Of a stretch of 24,110 nucleotides of DNA, positions 1 to 9,890 are shown piece after piece. The DNA is from Paraglomus occultum (taxonomy: Eukaryota > Glomeromycota > Glomeromycetes > Paraglomerales > Paraglomeraceae). The translations under genes and the position numbers were made by a program. The DNA is taken from contig CAJVPJ010000474.1 in the NCBI GenBank assembly GCA_910592205.1, positions 1-24,110 on the forward strand. Reading direction: 5' to 3'. How positions within the stretch are numbered: the first letter of the stretch is position 1; each line of letters begins with the position of its first letter. Under the pieces are notes generated by a model. It was not told the origin of the DNA. It ran no database searches and worked only from the letters and a program-made list of their open reading frames with translations.

Positions 1-329
1 ATGAAATTGGAGCAACAGGAGCAACAGCTTTGGCAAAGGCTCTAGAATCAAATTCCTCTCTGACTTCTTTGGATCTCCGGTCTAATGAAATTGGAGCAAC
101 AGGAGCAACAGCTTTGGCAAAGGCTCTAGAATCAAATTCCTCTCTGACTTCTTTGGATCTCTGGTTTAATAGAATTGGAGCAACAGGAGCAACAGCTTTG
201 GCAAAGGCTCTAGAATCAAATTCCTCTCTGACTTCATTGGATCTCCAGATTAATGAAATTGGAGCAACAGGAGCAACAGCTTTGGCAAAGGCTCTAGAAT
301 CAAATCCCTCTTTGACTCTGAGATTATAA
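1..329 (+). repeat. 84-bp tandem repeat array encoding the LRRs (about 4 units)
   Basis: Units start at nt 1, 85, 169 and 253, exactly 84 bp apart. The first ~63 nt of each complete unit are almost identical at nucleotide level; nearly all differences fall in the last ~15 nt and the first codon of the next unit. The array probably continues upstream of the window. Confidence 0.92.
3..329 (+). CDS. C-terminal part of a leucine-rich-repeat (NLRC3/RNH1-type) protein, 5'-truncated by window edge
   Basis: The frame is open from the first codon at nt 3 and stops with TAA at 327-329; the first ATG-like start is not visible, so the gene begins outside the window. The protein is four repeats of 28 residues with the plan LDLxxNxIGATGATALAKALESNSSLTS, the ribonuclease-inhibitor/NLRC3 class of LRR, which forms a curved protein-binding surface. 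The last unit is cut short and ends SLTLRL. An AATAAA lies about 35 bp after the stop and could be the polyadenylation signal. No NACHT or other effector domain is visible here, so the role is unknown. The repeat family is clear; whether the gene is expressed or only a fragment of a longer array cannot be judged. Confidence 0.8.
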   Translation, partial: EIGATGATALAKALESNSSLTSLDLRSNEIGATGATALAKALESNSSLTSLDLWFNRIGATGATALAKALESNSSLTSLDLQINEIGATGATALAKALESNPSLTLRL

Positions 330-2656
330 AATTAAAATTTTAACTTGCTCATCTTAAGAAGACAATAAATGAATTATTTTGGAAAAGCTGATATATTAAT
401 ATTGATATTTCAGGTAGTACAGTAGTAGTTGTTGTATGAGTTTAAGTTGTAGTTGTTTATGAATGACATATTCTTTTGGAGTTTAGTCTGAGAAGTTTTC
501 TAATTCAAATAATCTAACTGTTGTATAATATTCTCTGTCTATGTCATTATAATTAACTTTATTCAAATTTCATTAAAGTTCAACATGACAAAAAAACACA
601 ATGACTTTGATGCTTATCAAGATGCAGTTAAAATGTATGAAACACTTGTATTTTGTTGTTAATATAAAATTGTAATTTATTCTGTTTAAAAGTTTTATTA
701 ATATTAAAAAGATATGCTATGTTAGTATTATTCATGTTTGGTACTGTTGCATTGTTTGTTAATTTTTTGTGCAGTTTTCACTATTTGATCTCATTTTCTT
801 TAAACTTCTCTTTGCACTGATGAAATTCAGATTGATTAATTTGTGGATGCACAAATAAAACATATTAATATAATAATAAGCACATATTAAACAAGCTTAC
901 AGTTTCAATTATTGGTGAGTGAATGTTCCACTTATCACCATTGAAAAGTATTCAAATATAAATACAGACTTAGCCACAGTTTATAGACCTTTTGAGTATG
1001 GATAAGTGGGTGATGACAGCAGACAGTATTACAAACCTGAGCTCATTCAACCATTTGAGGGGGCTTTTTGCACAATGCATTTTGTGCTAAAATAGGTGAG
1101 GCATAAAGTTATGAGAAAAATAGCAACTTCTTCATCACACACTGTAGATTATGCTACCCTGAATTTCATTGTAAAAATTACATCATTATGAAGAACTGTG
1201 TGCAGAAAGTGTTGTGGAGGCGAATACTTGAAATGTAGCATCTTGGCTAAGTTTTTAATTATTTAAACGAAACTCAAGCACCAACAAGCTGATGTTTTGA
1301 GCTGCTCATACATTTTGCAGAGTTTGCATGCAAGACATAGACAAGCTAAGTATGACATGATAACAACTCATCATGGAGCATATCAGCATTTGTAACTTCA
1401 ATTTGTCTCCATAGTGGTGTACTGCTGGCTAAATACATTAGTATATGACCATTTCATGCTAAGGACGTTAAAATATACTATCATGTTATTTGCGTACGAG
1501 CCTTCGCTTGTAGCATATAAGTCGGGATGAAAAGCTGGTTGCACCAAATAAATTTCAGAATTTCTAAAATTGGAGTTTTTTTTTTGTTTTTTACTCCTTG
1601 TGGAAGAATGATAATATACCGATTGAGTTATGTTTTTTCACGATAGGTATCCCAACACGACGCCATACACCGTTGTTTCTCAAATTTGTAAACAAATGTG
1701 CCCGTCGCCGCCGTAAACTTTATCTATGAGCCCTTGTCCCTCGTTCATTAGACGTTACGGCTTGAGCGAGCCGTTTATTGGTATGTTCAGTCGAAAAGAG
1801 ACGATAATTTGATTTCGAAGGAAATCGTTTATTCAATATATGTGTATTCAGTAAATATTAGGGGTTTGTCAGTATTTGGTCAATAATAAATAAGCGTTTC
1901 AACCTGAGTTTGACGCTGAGGTTAAGCTACTTATACCTTTTTTTGACACTGAAAATCGAGACTGTGTCGGAAAAAAAGGGAAAATTGCGAGACGACGTCC
2001 GTCATTATTCTAAATTTCGTTACTATTTTATTATACATTGACTTGATAAAATCGCATCATGACGGATTGTTTGTCTATTCATCGATGCGTATTCGTTTCT
2101 TTTCGACTATCATTACAAGTATTAATACTTTAACTCTATATTATTTACTTCACATTTCACATTTTATCTCTGCAAAGCCTTGTAAGACAAATATATCCAT
2201 CAGAATTGGGTATGAACTTGTTCATAGTACATTGCGTACAAACCATTTCTTATCAGCTGCATTCATTCTAACACGGTATTTTTATCTGCTCAGCCAAAAT
2301 TCCAAATCTATGAATATCCGGCTCTTTGTTATTCAAAACGGTGAGGCGCCTTAACGAGCCGAAACGTAAGTTATTATTTTTCCAACAAAGAATTATCGAA
2401 ATATGGAGGTGATAATTCGGCTCTTACGAAGCAGTAATGGCAGCATCAAGGTCCAAAAATGCTAGAAAACAACAGGAATCTATCCGATTATCCGCTTACC
2501 CGCTTATTCTTAAATAATACCCTGTATATGCAAAAGTCACTCTTAAAAAAGTCTCTCCCGACAATCACTTTTGTCATTGTCGTTGTGGAACAAACACTGC
2601 ATGCAGGTCTCCTTTCTTATTCTTACAAAATTTTTATACAGTGCAACTCTATACTA
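330..2656. other. Intergenic, no supported gene
   Basis: AT-rich spacer between the LRR gene end and the 3' end of P2X copy A (converging genes). The open frames here (for example 2043-2354) have biased, non-conserved composition and no recognisable motif. A short inverted GAGCCGAA/TTCGGCTC pair occurs near 2358 and 2420. I see no RNA gene or transposon terminus. Confidence 0.6.
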
Positions 2657-4081
2657 TCAATTACTGTTCCTTTTTCTCAATTCGTCAAGGTCACTTGTTT
2701 CTTCATACTTTGCATCTTCATATATGTCTTTCTCTGGTAAAAATTTCAACATGAGAATCTCCACAAGGATAGTAGCCCCCTTAAACAGCGCAAAACCTGC
2801 AACGATATTCTCAAGCAACGAAACCATACTGAATTCCCCGATCTCTCCATGCTGTTCGAATACAAAGCGAATACCATGTCTTTCTTTTAATATGTACGAT
2901 CCATCAGTTTGATACAAACTCTCGACAGCCTTATACTCGTTTCCCTCTATCATCCGAGGAAGATATTTGTATGAAAACTTGTCCTTCTTGAGTTTGACGT
3001 TCTGGTATTCGATCACAATGACAATGACGATTCCCGATGATCTATACGTTTCCCCACTTTGGGCGCCGGGTGCAGTCGATTGCGCCTCCAAATCAGCTTC
3101 AGCAGCCTCCAAGAGTTGACTTACTTTTATGATATCTCCATCTGCATGGGGATCTTCATCCATTCTTATTGCATTGGTCCATTCCTTGATGACTGTTTTT
3201 CCATCGGAAGACATGAGTTTCCCGTCCATTTGACCGTTGCGAACTGCAATGGATGTCGCTCGACCACGGATTGAATGTTCAATCATCAGAGTGTAATCTT
3301 CTATATCACCAATGTATGATTTATTGGTAAGCGTTTGGGTTGGTGTCTTGTTCGCGTCAAAGATACAAGGATCGGACGGGGTGGTTGGTGTTAGAAAGTT
3401 GCACCCTGTCGGAGGCGTATAACGGTTAACTGTTGCGCGGGTTGTTACAAAAGCCACGCCTGCACCGTCTGGTGGAAATTGGACTGGTGGTCATTGATAC
3501 GGGTTGTGTGAACAGGTGAATGGTCGCGAGGTCGTTCATTTAGTTATCCACAGTGTGCAGCGTTTAACTTTTGAACCCCACAACATAATCTCTACTTACT
3601 TTCGTTTGCTCCCCAATAGACACACGGGAGTGGGTTATTGCAATATGCTGGAGCCGTTAGCGTTGATGGCGCTTTAAGTGATATTCTAACTGCTCCCTTA
3701 ACCGGTGCTTCCTGTAATAACGCGGACAAAAAGTCGTGAAAAATCGGAACAATAACATCAAGGCAAAGCATTGGTATTATACCTTATGCAGATAACCCTG
3801 ATAAGCAATTATCGTATATAAAATATATGCAAAGATCGCTATTTGAAGTATACGATATATGAGACCAAGTCTTTGGCTATGTAAAGTAAAAAGTTGTTAA
3901 AATTAGAATGAAGACATATTTTAAAGCAGAGCGCGCTACCACTTACTCTTTGACTTTCACCATCTTGAACGTCTCGTACCTGTCATAATTTCAAAATAAT
4001 CTATCAATGCTTCAAGTAAAGCCAATCAATCTCATTCTTTAATTATTATACTTACTGCAATAAACTTTTCAAGAACTTCAT
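2657..4081 (-). CDS. P2X receptor-like ATP-gated cation channel, copy A
   Basis: Five exons on the minus strand: 4081-4056, 3979-3947, 3876-3783, 3711-3600 and 3483-2657, all with GT-AG introns of 70-116 nt and consistent phases, give 363 aa. The start ATG is fixed by an in-frame TAA 18-24 nt upstream. Residues 10-14 are YETFK, the YxTxK/R signature before TM1 of P2X receptors; TM1 is about 27-45. The ectodomain has four cysteines (YCNNPLPC, TGC, DPC). Residues 291-295 HGIRF and 304-306 GEF, then TM2 at about 309-337 and a tail with DIYEDAKYEE, match the animal P2X end (yGIRFdv..GkagkF..., YyrekKYkyve). P2X channels are trimeric ATP-gated cation/Ca2+ channels at the plasma membrane or on vacuoles. 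The ectodomain is shorter than in vertebrates, with 4 rather than 10 cysteines. It is paralogous to the gene at 20529-21991 and looks intact. Ligand identity is inference. Confidence 0.88.
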
Positions 4082-7012
4082 TGTAAAAAATATACGTATC
4101 GATTACTCGGTATTTAATATTATTATAATAATTAATTTAATTATTAGATTGTAGTCAAACTACGGGATTGCGGGTAATACTCTACGTGTCGTATTTATAA
4201 AGTGTGCAAAATATGTTATTCACAGTTACGCAAGATTGCCATCAGGAATGTGAAATTCATTGTCATTTCCGAACTTGACATGATTCACATTTGCATTACA
4301 AATAAAAAAAAGGTGAATTAGTTTTTTTGTTTGTCGGGAGTCGATAAAAAGGCTCGTATACGCTGTGAAACATCAAGCAATGCAGTTTATTGAACGTAAC
4401 TGTGGCTTTTTGGTTGCAATTTATACTTTTAATAGTACACTCGAGCACAATGTATGCTTAGCCATATGCAAGTGTTCAAACTTATACACATGTTTCTATA
4501 TTTGCGTGATTTATTTTAATGAATTATTCTTGTTAAATTGTTCATCATAAACAACATTAAAACATATGCTTCTCCGCTTTTGACAATGGCAAAGCAGACA
4601 GTATATATCTGTTACATTTCACATTAATTTAACAACTCAAATCTTTATCTTATTAACCACTTGATCATTATTTATTGTCTGCTGATTGAATTAATAGCTG
4701 CAAGTGATGATAAACAAAATACATTTTTAATATCATGTGACTTTATTAAAGTTGAAATAGTCATAAAAAAAACTAACTTGTTTGAAACATGATCGCCCTT
4801 GCATCTCAGTGATCGACCTGGCCAATGCGAACATCGTCATAAAGCGATCTGATGGAAAATATCTAAATTAAAGTCTGTTCCGTTTTTTGAAGCGTCTCTT
4901 TGTAAAGAGTAACTGTATTGTTACAATGTAACACTAAGTAACAAGGTTATACTTTTGTTGTGAGATTATTCGTTCAGATAATTCCTGTTAACTAATAACG
5001 ATATCGTGCGCCGAGAAGTGTTGCGTCTGTTAAAACGAGGGTTATGCCAAAATCTTTAATCGCAAAGCGCGTTTTTCTATCAACATTTTAGCGGCACTAG
5101 CGTATTTGTGGTGAGCGTTAAATGAAAATAGTAAACAATTTACGTCCATAATTTGCGACAAGGTCCTTGCCAGGATCAACGACTTACTTTTTGTTCAGAT
5201 ACAAACAATATTTCTCGTAGATTAAGGTTTTGAGTTAAAAGCTAACAATGCTAAAAACCCGCTTGCAATCTATCAAATTAGGTGCAATTTTATAGACAGT
5301 TTGATCCAAAATGCTTCGAAAAAAAATTTTTTATTTACTGTAATTTATTGATTAATTGTTTTTGCCATTTTAGAATTACGTAGAGAAGACATTGAACTAA
5401 TAGATGTTAAAAAAATAGTGAAGAAAAAACTCCAAGGGTTGTTTATAACAGGATTAATAAAAATATAAGTGATTATTGTACTTTTGCCAAAAAGTAAAGA
5501 TAACATTTTAGAATCACGCGCATCTAACGTCAACGTTATTATTCTTTCGCTGCCGTAATTTCTTGTTAATAGAATATTGGTGTAGAATTAATTCGACTAT
5601 ATCTCATTTGGTTAACGCCATGCAGTAACGAACTCGATTTTATATCCTATGAATATAATAACTATGTAATGCTATTTTATTCTATTTTATTCTATGCGTT
5701 GAATAGCAGCTGCTTCTACGAGTTTGCTTTGTGTTGCATCTCGCTTTATATTCCTGCATATGGCATTTTATAGAGAAATAACAGTTTTGATTACAAATTA
5801 TTTGACGTCAAAGTTCGATAATTGTTTGGTAGCTTATACACTTATTTTGAGTAAAATGTTTGTATGTATTTTTGACGTATTGACATTGTATGGCATAGTT
5901 GTTTCTGTTCTGTACGGGTTTCCGAATGCAGCGTTTTTAATATAATGAGACATCTTTTTTTCTCGCGCCAAATTTAATTCCGTTAATTCAGTTAAGTCGA
6001 GTTCAGTTTTCTCCCTAAAAATTTTAATTTTCCTCAGTCAATTGCTCTAATTCGAAAGTTTTTTCGGTTATTTTTAGCTCTCTTATAATAATATCTTTAC
6101 GTCAATTTACAATCAATAGCGATAACACATGGATATAATAAACAGTCGCACTAACAAATGAGTCTAGTCAGATCTACGATCGCCGTTTTTAAATCATGCG
6201 CGTGTTGTGTTGCTTTGTAATACTATGCGATTCCACAGTTCTCTTCAATACACGAAAAAATCTAAATTCAACGTCATTAAATTCTATGTCACTTTGTTGA
6301 AGAAAGTTGAATGTTGTTTTAGTGCGACTATTGCATCTTTCGTAAAGACGGTAGGGAGAGATTTCGAGCCACATCTTTAAAAATAACCGGTTTAGACAAA
6401 TCTTCATTATAATAACCAAAATTTGTTTTGATTATCAAAGAAACAAGACAGCAGTTGGAGGGTGCAGACAAAAAATAAAAGGACTTTAAATTGGGAGAGG
6501 TTTAAAAGCAGATGACATGAGAGTGTTGGGGAATTATAGTTGCAAAATTACAAAATTATAACTATAGCACAATTATTTATTAACGAGTTGTTGTGTATGA
6601 CTCGAGCTATAAATAATACTTTTGTTTTTAATATATCGCGCTATTATCTATCTGTGATTTGTTTTGTAGGTAATAAGAATGATCATCGCGCCCATAACTT
6701 GCAAAAATCATATTTACAACCTAACAACTAAGTCTTCGTAAAAACGTTTTTATGCTACAAATGAAGAGAGAAATAGTGGTGAGTGATGTTATCGTTTATA
6801 TCCTGCACAATAGCAGACCATCTCAATTTAATAGAAAACATGTTTTCTATGAAATCTGTTTTAACCGCAGTTTTTTAAATGCCAATTAACTATTTTGTCC
6901 TACGCTATTACCAATATGGCGGCTCATTATTTTCCCTATTTTAGTTTCAAAAACCGGCAGAAACGTTGTCCGATCAAAAACTGAGTTGTCTAATTACTTT
7001 CTTTAACATCAA
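4082..7012. other. Intergenic between divergently transcribed P2X copy A and the PPxY membrane protein
   Basis: About 2.9 kb of AT-rich DNA with no gene that I can support. Short open frames at 4365-4550, 5345-5533, 5724-5945, 6189-6419 and 6540-6731 are low-complexity, lysine/isoleucine/phenylalanine-rich and show no family signature. It should hold the promoters of both flanking genes. A perfect 20-bp palindrome lies at 6831-6850. Confidence 0.6.
6831..6850. promoter_or_regulatory. Perfect 20-bp palindrome upstream of the membrane-protein gene
   Basis: The half site ATAGAAAACA is followed directly by its exact reverse complement. It lies 163 bp before the ATG at 7013. It could be a dimeric transcription-factor site, but no known factor is assigned and chance is possible in AT-rich DNA. 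Confidence 0.3.
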
Positions 7013-8320
7013 ATGTCCACGTATTCAGCAGTACCTGCCGACAATCCAGACGAGCAATGTGATAGTGGTCCACCATCTTATGAAGCATCCCAGGCGGAAT
7101 ATGAGTCGAATAGGTTGTTAGAGTCCACACACGACGGCGGCGGAAGCGAAGAGACGACAAATGACGAGAACAGGATAAACGAGAGAACAGGTGATGGACT
7201 GTAAACAGGAGACGGAAAATGAACCCGTTTTTGAAAAAAAAAAAAAAAACAAACAAAAACTCGAGACAACGATAATACTAATATTACTGATACATCAGAT
7301 ACGACGACACATAATACAAACACATTCACTACTACCGTAAATCCACCTCATATACCAACATTTACACCTCTAATCGTTGTTGACGCTCCTTCTGACTCTT
7401 CCATGGAACATGCCGAACATGAGGACCCCCTTAATAAGACAACGGCTAAGTGGAATAGAAACATGGTTATTGGATATTATGTGACATGGTTTGCAATTAA
7501 TGCGTATTTGTTTATTGCTATGCTTATGGCAATTGGGTATGTGGGAAACGAGGTAAGATGGGAATGGATAATGGAAGCTGATCAAGGAGAGAAATACGTG
7601 TGTGGTTAAGGGATGATGTTGGGTTGTATATTCAAGTTGCGCATCAGCAAGGTCTTACGTAAACTCTTCAGTATGAATTGTTGTTATACTTGTAAGAGTG
7701 TCTTTTATAGATTAATCCCAGAAGCCGTCATTTATTTACTCTATTGTAGTTATCTCTCTCATTCACCTCTACTCTCTTTTTTTTTTTAGATGACACCGGA
7801 AATCATCAATAGTCAATCCTATATGCAAGATGCTTTCTATCTAGAGTGTCTGTTTAGGATTCTTCCTTTGCTTGTAGTTAAAAAGTACGATCCCATGCGC
7901 TTTACTCTGCCCAAAATCACCGGAATTGTATTAGGTAGGTTGGGTATTAGGAAAGTGGGTGGGGGAGGGAGCACGCTACTTGAAATATGTGTACTCACGT
8001 CCTTACCAATTTATGTAGGCAAAGAAGATTTCTATTTCATTCTCTGTCCATATCTTTCAGATCCAAGCTTGATTTATGGCTTCCATCTCTGTCAGACATA
8101 TTACGCAGTATATACAATGATCCTTGGATTACCAGTGTGGATATATAGCGCATATAGCGTAACTGCGATAGACGACATGGCTTTTAAAGTACTTATTTAT
8201 GTGGGAAGTGGTGCCAGTTCGGCGTGCTTATTAAGATACATAGTAGTAATGTGGTTAATGTATTCCAAAAAGAATCTTGCGACAATTAGTGGACGAATAC
8301 GTGCTGCGTTCGAGAGATAA
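7013..8320 (+). CDS. Four-TM membrane protein with N-terminal PPxY motif, family not recognised
   Basis: Model: exons 7013-7190, 7299-7552, 7790-7934 and 8019-8320, 292 aa. The first intron carries a TACTAAT branch point 16 nt before its AG and also holds an A16 run; intron 2 has a GTAAGA donor and a long pyrimidine tract; intron 3 is 84 nt, free of stops and a multiple of three, so it may be retained. The N-terminus (residues 1-114) is acidic, Ser/Thr/Pro-rich and disordered, with PPSYE at 20-24, a PPxY-type motif known to bind WW domains of Nedd4/Rsp5 ubiquitin ligases. Hydrophobic segments at about 115-141, 159-174, 219-240 and 248-272 suggest four membrane passes, the last followed by a basic tail (SKKN...GRIRAAFER). 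An AATAAA lies at about 8452. I do not recognise the family; regulated ubiquitylation is inference. The exon 1-2 junction (GTGATG donor) is the least certain. Confidence 0.65.
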
Positions 8321-8768
8321 GGATGGCAGAGGATTGTGTACGACAATGTGGGGAAAAGATGATCGTTGAGCTAGAATGACTGGTCCATTTTCCGCTACTG
8401 CAGAGCGAATATAATTGGATCAGTTGTTGTAATTCATGACTTTAATAGATAAATAAACATTACCTGCGACAGGCAGTTGTATTAATAGTTAGAACTGTCC
8501 AATTATTAACATATTCATGTCAACGAACAAGATTATGCATCACCTTTCCGTGAGCCAATTCAGCTCATATCTACGCTTCGGAAACATGGGAACCGGAGGA
8601 AAATTGATTTAATATTAATGGTTGTGAATATGTCAAACGAGTAAATTCACTGATCACGTTACGCATCAATCACGTGAAATAAAATGTAATTGGAACGTTG
8701 TACAAAGTGATAAGACGTTATCCCAACAATTTAAGACTATTACTATATATCTGGAAGGCCCGCTAAGC
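8321..8768. other. Short intergenic spacer
   Basis: 448 bp between the stop of the membrane protein and the ATG of the YbaK-domain gene. It holds the likely polyadenylation signal of the upstream gene (AATAAA at about 8452) and presumably the promoter of the next; nothing else is recognised. Confidence 0.6.
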
Positions 8769-9890
8769 ATGGCAGCAACTAATCTCGAAATTCAAAACCA
8801 ACTGAAAGTTCTGATAGATTCACTGTCCTCGCTCTACTCTCATGATAATCTTCAACCGCATTACTTTAATTACTGGAAACAGAAGGCCGGACTTCCTAAG
8901 GACCTGAATGATGCACCAGAATGTGTTCAGAACGTAGGTGAATATGATGTCCGAGTCCATTTTTGCATAGCTGCTGGCTTCTAGTCCTCACGGAAATAAA
9001 TCTAGGTTGCTAGGGCATGTGACTTGTTGAAAATACAAGATGTTTCAAGATTATATCACGTTGAAAGTGATTACTACGAATGGGAACTGCAACAACGTGC
9101 GTAAGTAAGATGATTACATCAGGGCATGCAGTGCAGTGGGCTTAGCCATTTTAAACTTTGACTATCCCTTGCAGGTTCCGACTCCGTGCTCCATCAAAAG
9201 CTCATCTTTGCAAGAGCGTAATATTTGAGAATACGCGATGTCCACATGAGAGTATTGATGGTAAGTAACAGTTACTGTCCTGAAACGATTTCGAGTCATA
9301 GTAAATAACGATATTGGTGTTTTTGACAGATCCGTTGAACTCAAAATATTATTGCGTTATCGTCCAAGTAAGAATAAATTTAACATATTCGTAATTATTC
9401 GACGGGTTTACATTTACTCACTGATCATTGTTATTAGTATGTGGGTGCCGTTAACACACAAAAACTCATGAACTATGTAAGGTCGTTGAAGAATAAAGAA
9501 ATCAGTAAGAAGAACTACAACTTTAGAGTGGCCAGTGCAGAGGCATGTAGTCAATCGACGTTATCGAACTTGCAACAATTGACGTCAGCTCATGCTCTTT
9601 TTTCCCCCATCATTTAGAAATCTTACGAATTAACGGGTTTTGAGAATAACGGAGTTTCACCTATCGGTACGATTTTATCAATATTTGTCGTGCTGTGTTT
9701 ATTTACGTAACTATTAACGCGCTCTTCTTTAGGCATGAGACAGCCGATACCAGTAATTTTGTCTAAAAGCATTACCGAGATTAGGCCATCCGTGTTTTAT
9801 ATGGGTGGTGGGCATGTTGACTGGAAATTGGCAATGCCTACAGACGCATTTATAAAAGCAACTAATTGCTTCATAGCCGATTTATCATGA
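8769..9890 (+). CDS. YbaK/EbsC-domain protein (putative aminoacyl-tRNA deacylase-like)
   Basis: Seven exons: 8769-8933, 9006-9100, 9175-9260, 9330-9367, 9438-9542, 9618-9666 and 9733-9890, giving 231 aa in one frame. The order of blocks follows the eukaryotic YbaK-associated proteins (also in plants): VARACDLLKI and SDYYEWEL at 56-83, APSKAHLCKSVIFEN at about 92-106 with the conserved lysine (K100), NSKYYCVIVQY, a helix YVRSLKNKEISKKNYNFRVA, ELTGFENNGVSPIGM at 167-181, IPVILSKSI at 185-193 and MGGGHVDWKL at 203-212. YbaK-type domains hydrolyse mischarged tRNAs such as Cys-tRNA(Pro), acting in translational quality control in the cytosol; the precise substrate of this eukaryotic branch is not established. 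The N-terminal 55 residues form a helical extension. Intron 5 (9543-9617) appears to use a GC donor (GAG|GCATGT), the only donor that keeps the frame. The gene looks intact. Confidence 0.88.

Noticed and set aside
2459-3274. Plus-strand ORFs opposite P2X copy A
   Set aside because: They are antisense shadows of the large last exon, whose minus-strand reading has clear family similarity.
6990-7585. Minus-strand ORFs across the PPxY gene, with long Phe/Ser runs
   Set aside because: The Phe run is the A16 tract read backwards; the plus-strand exon chain has the better support.
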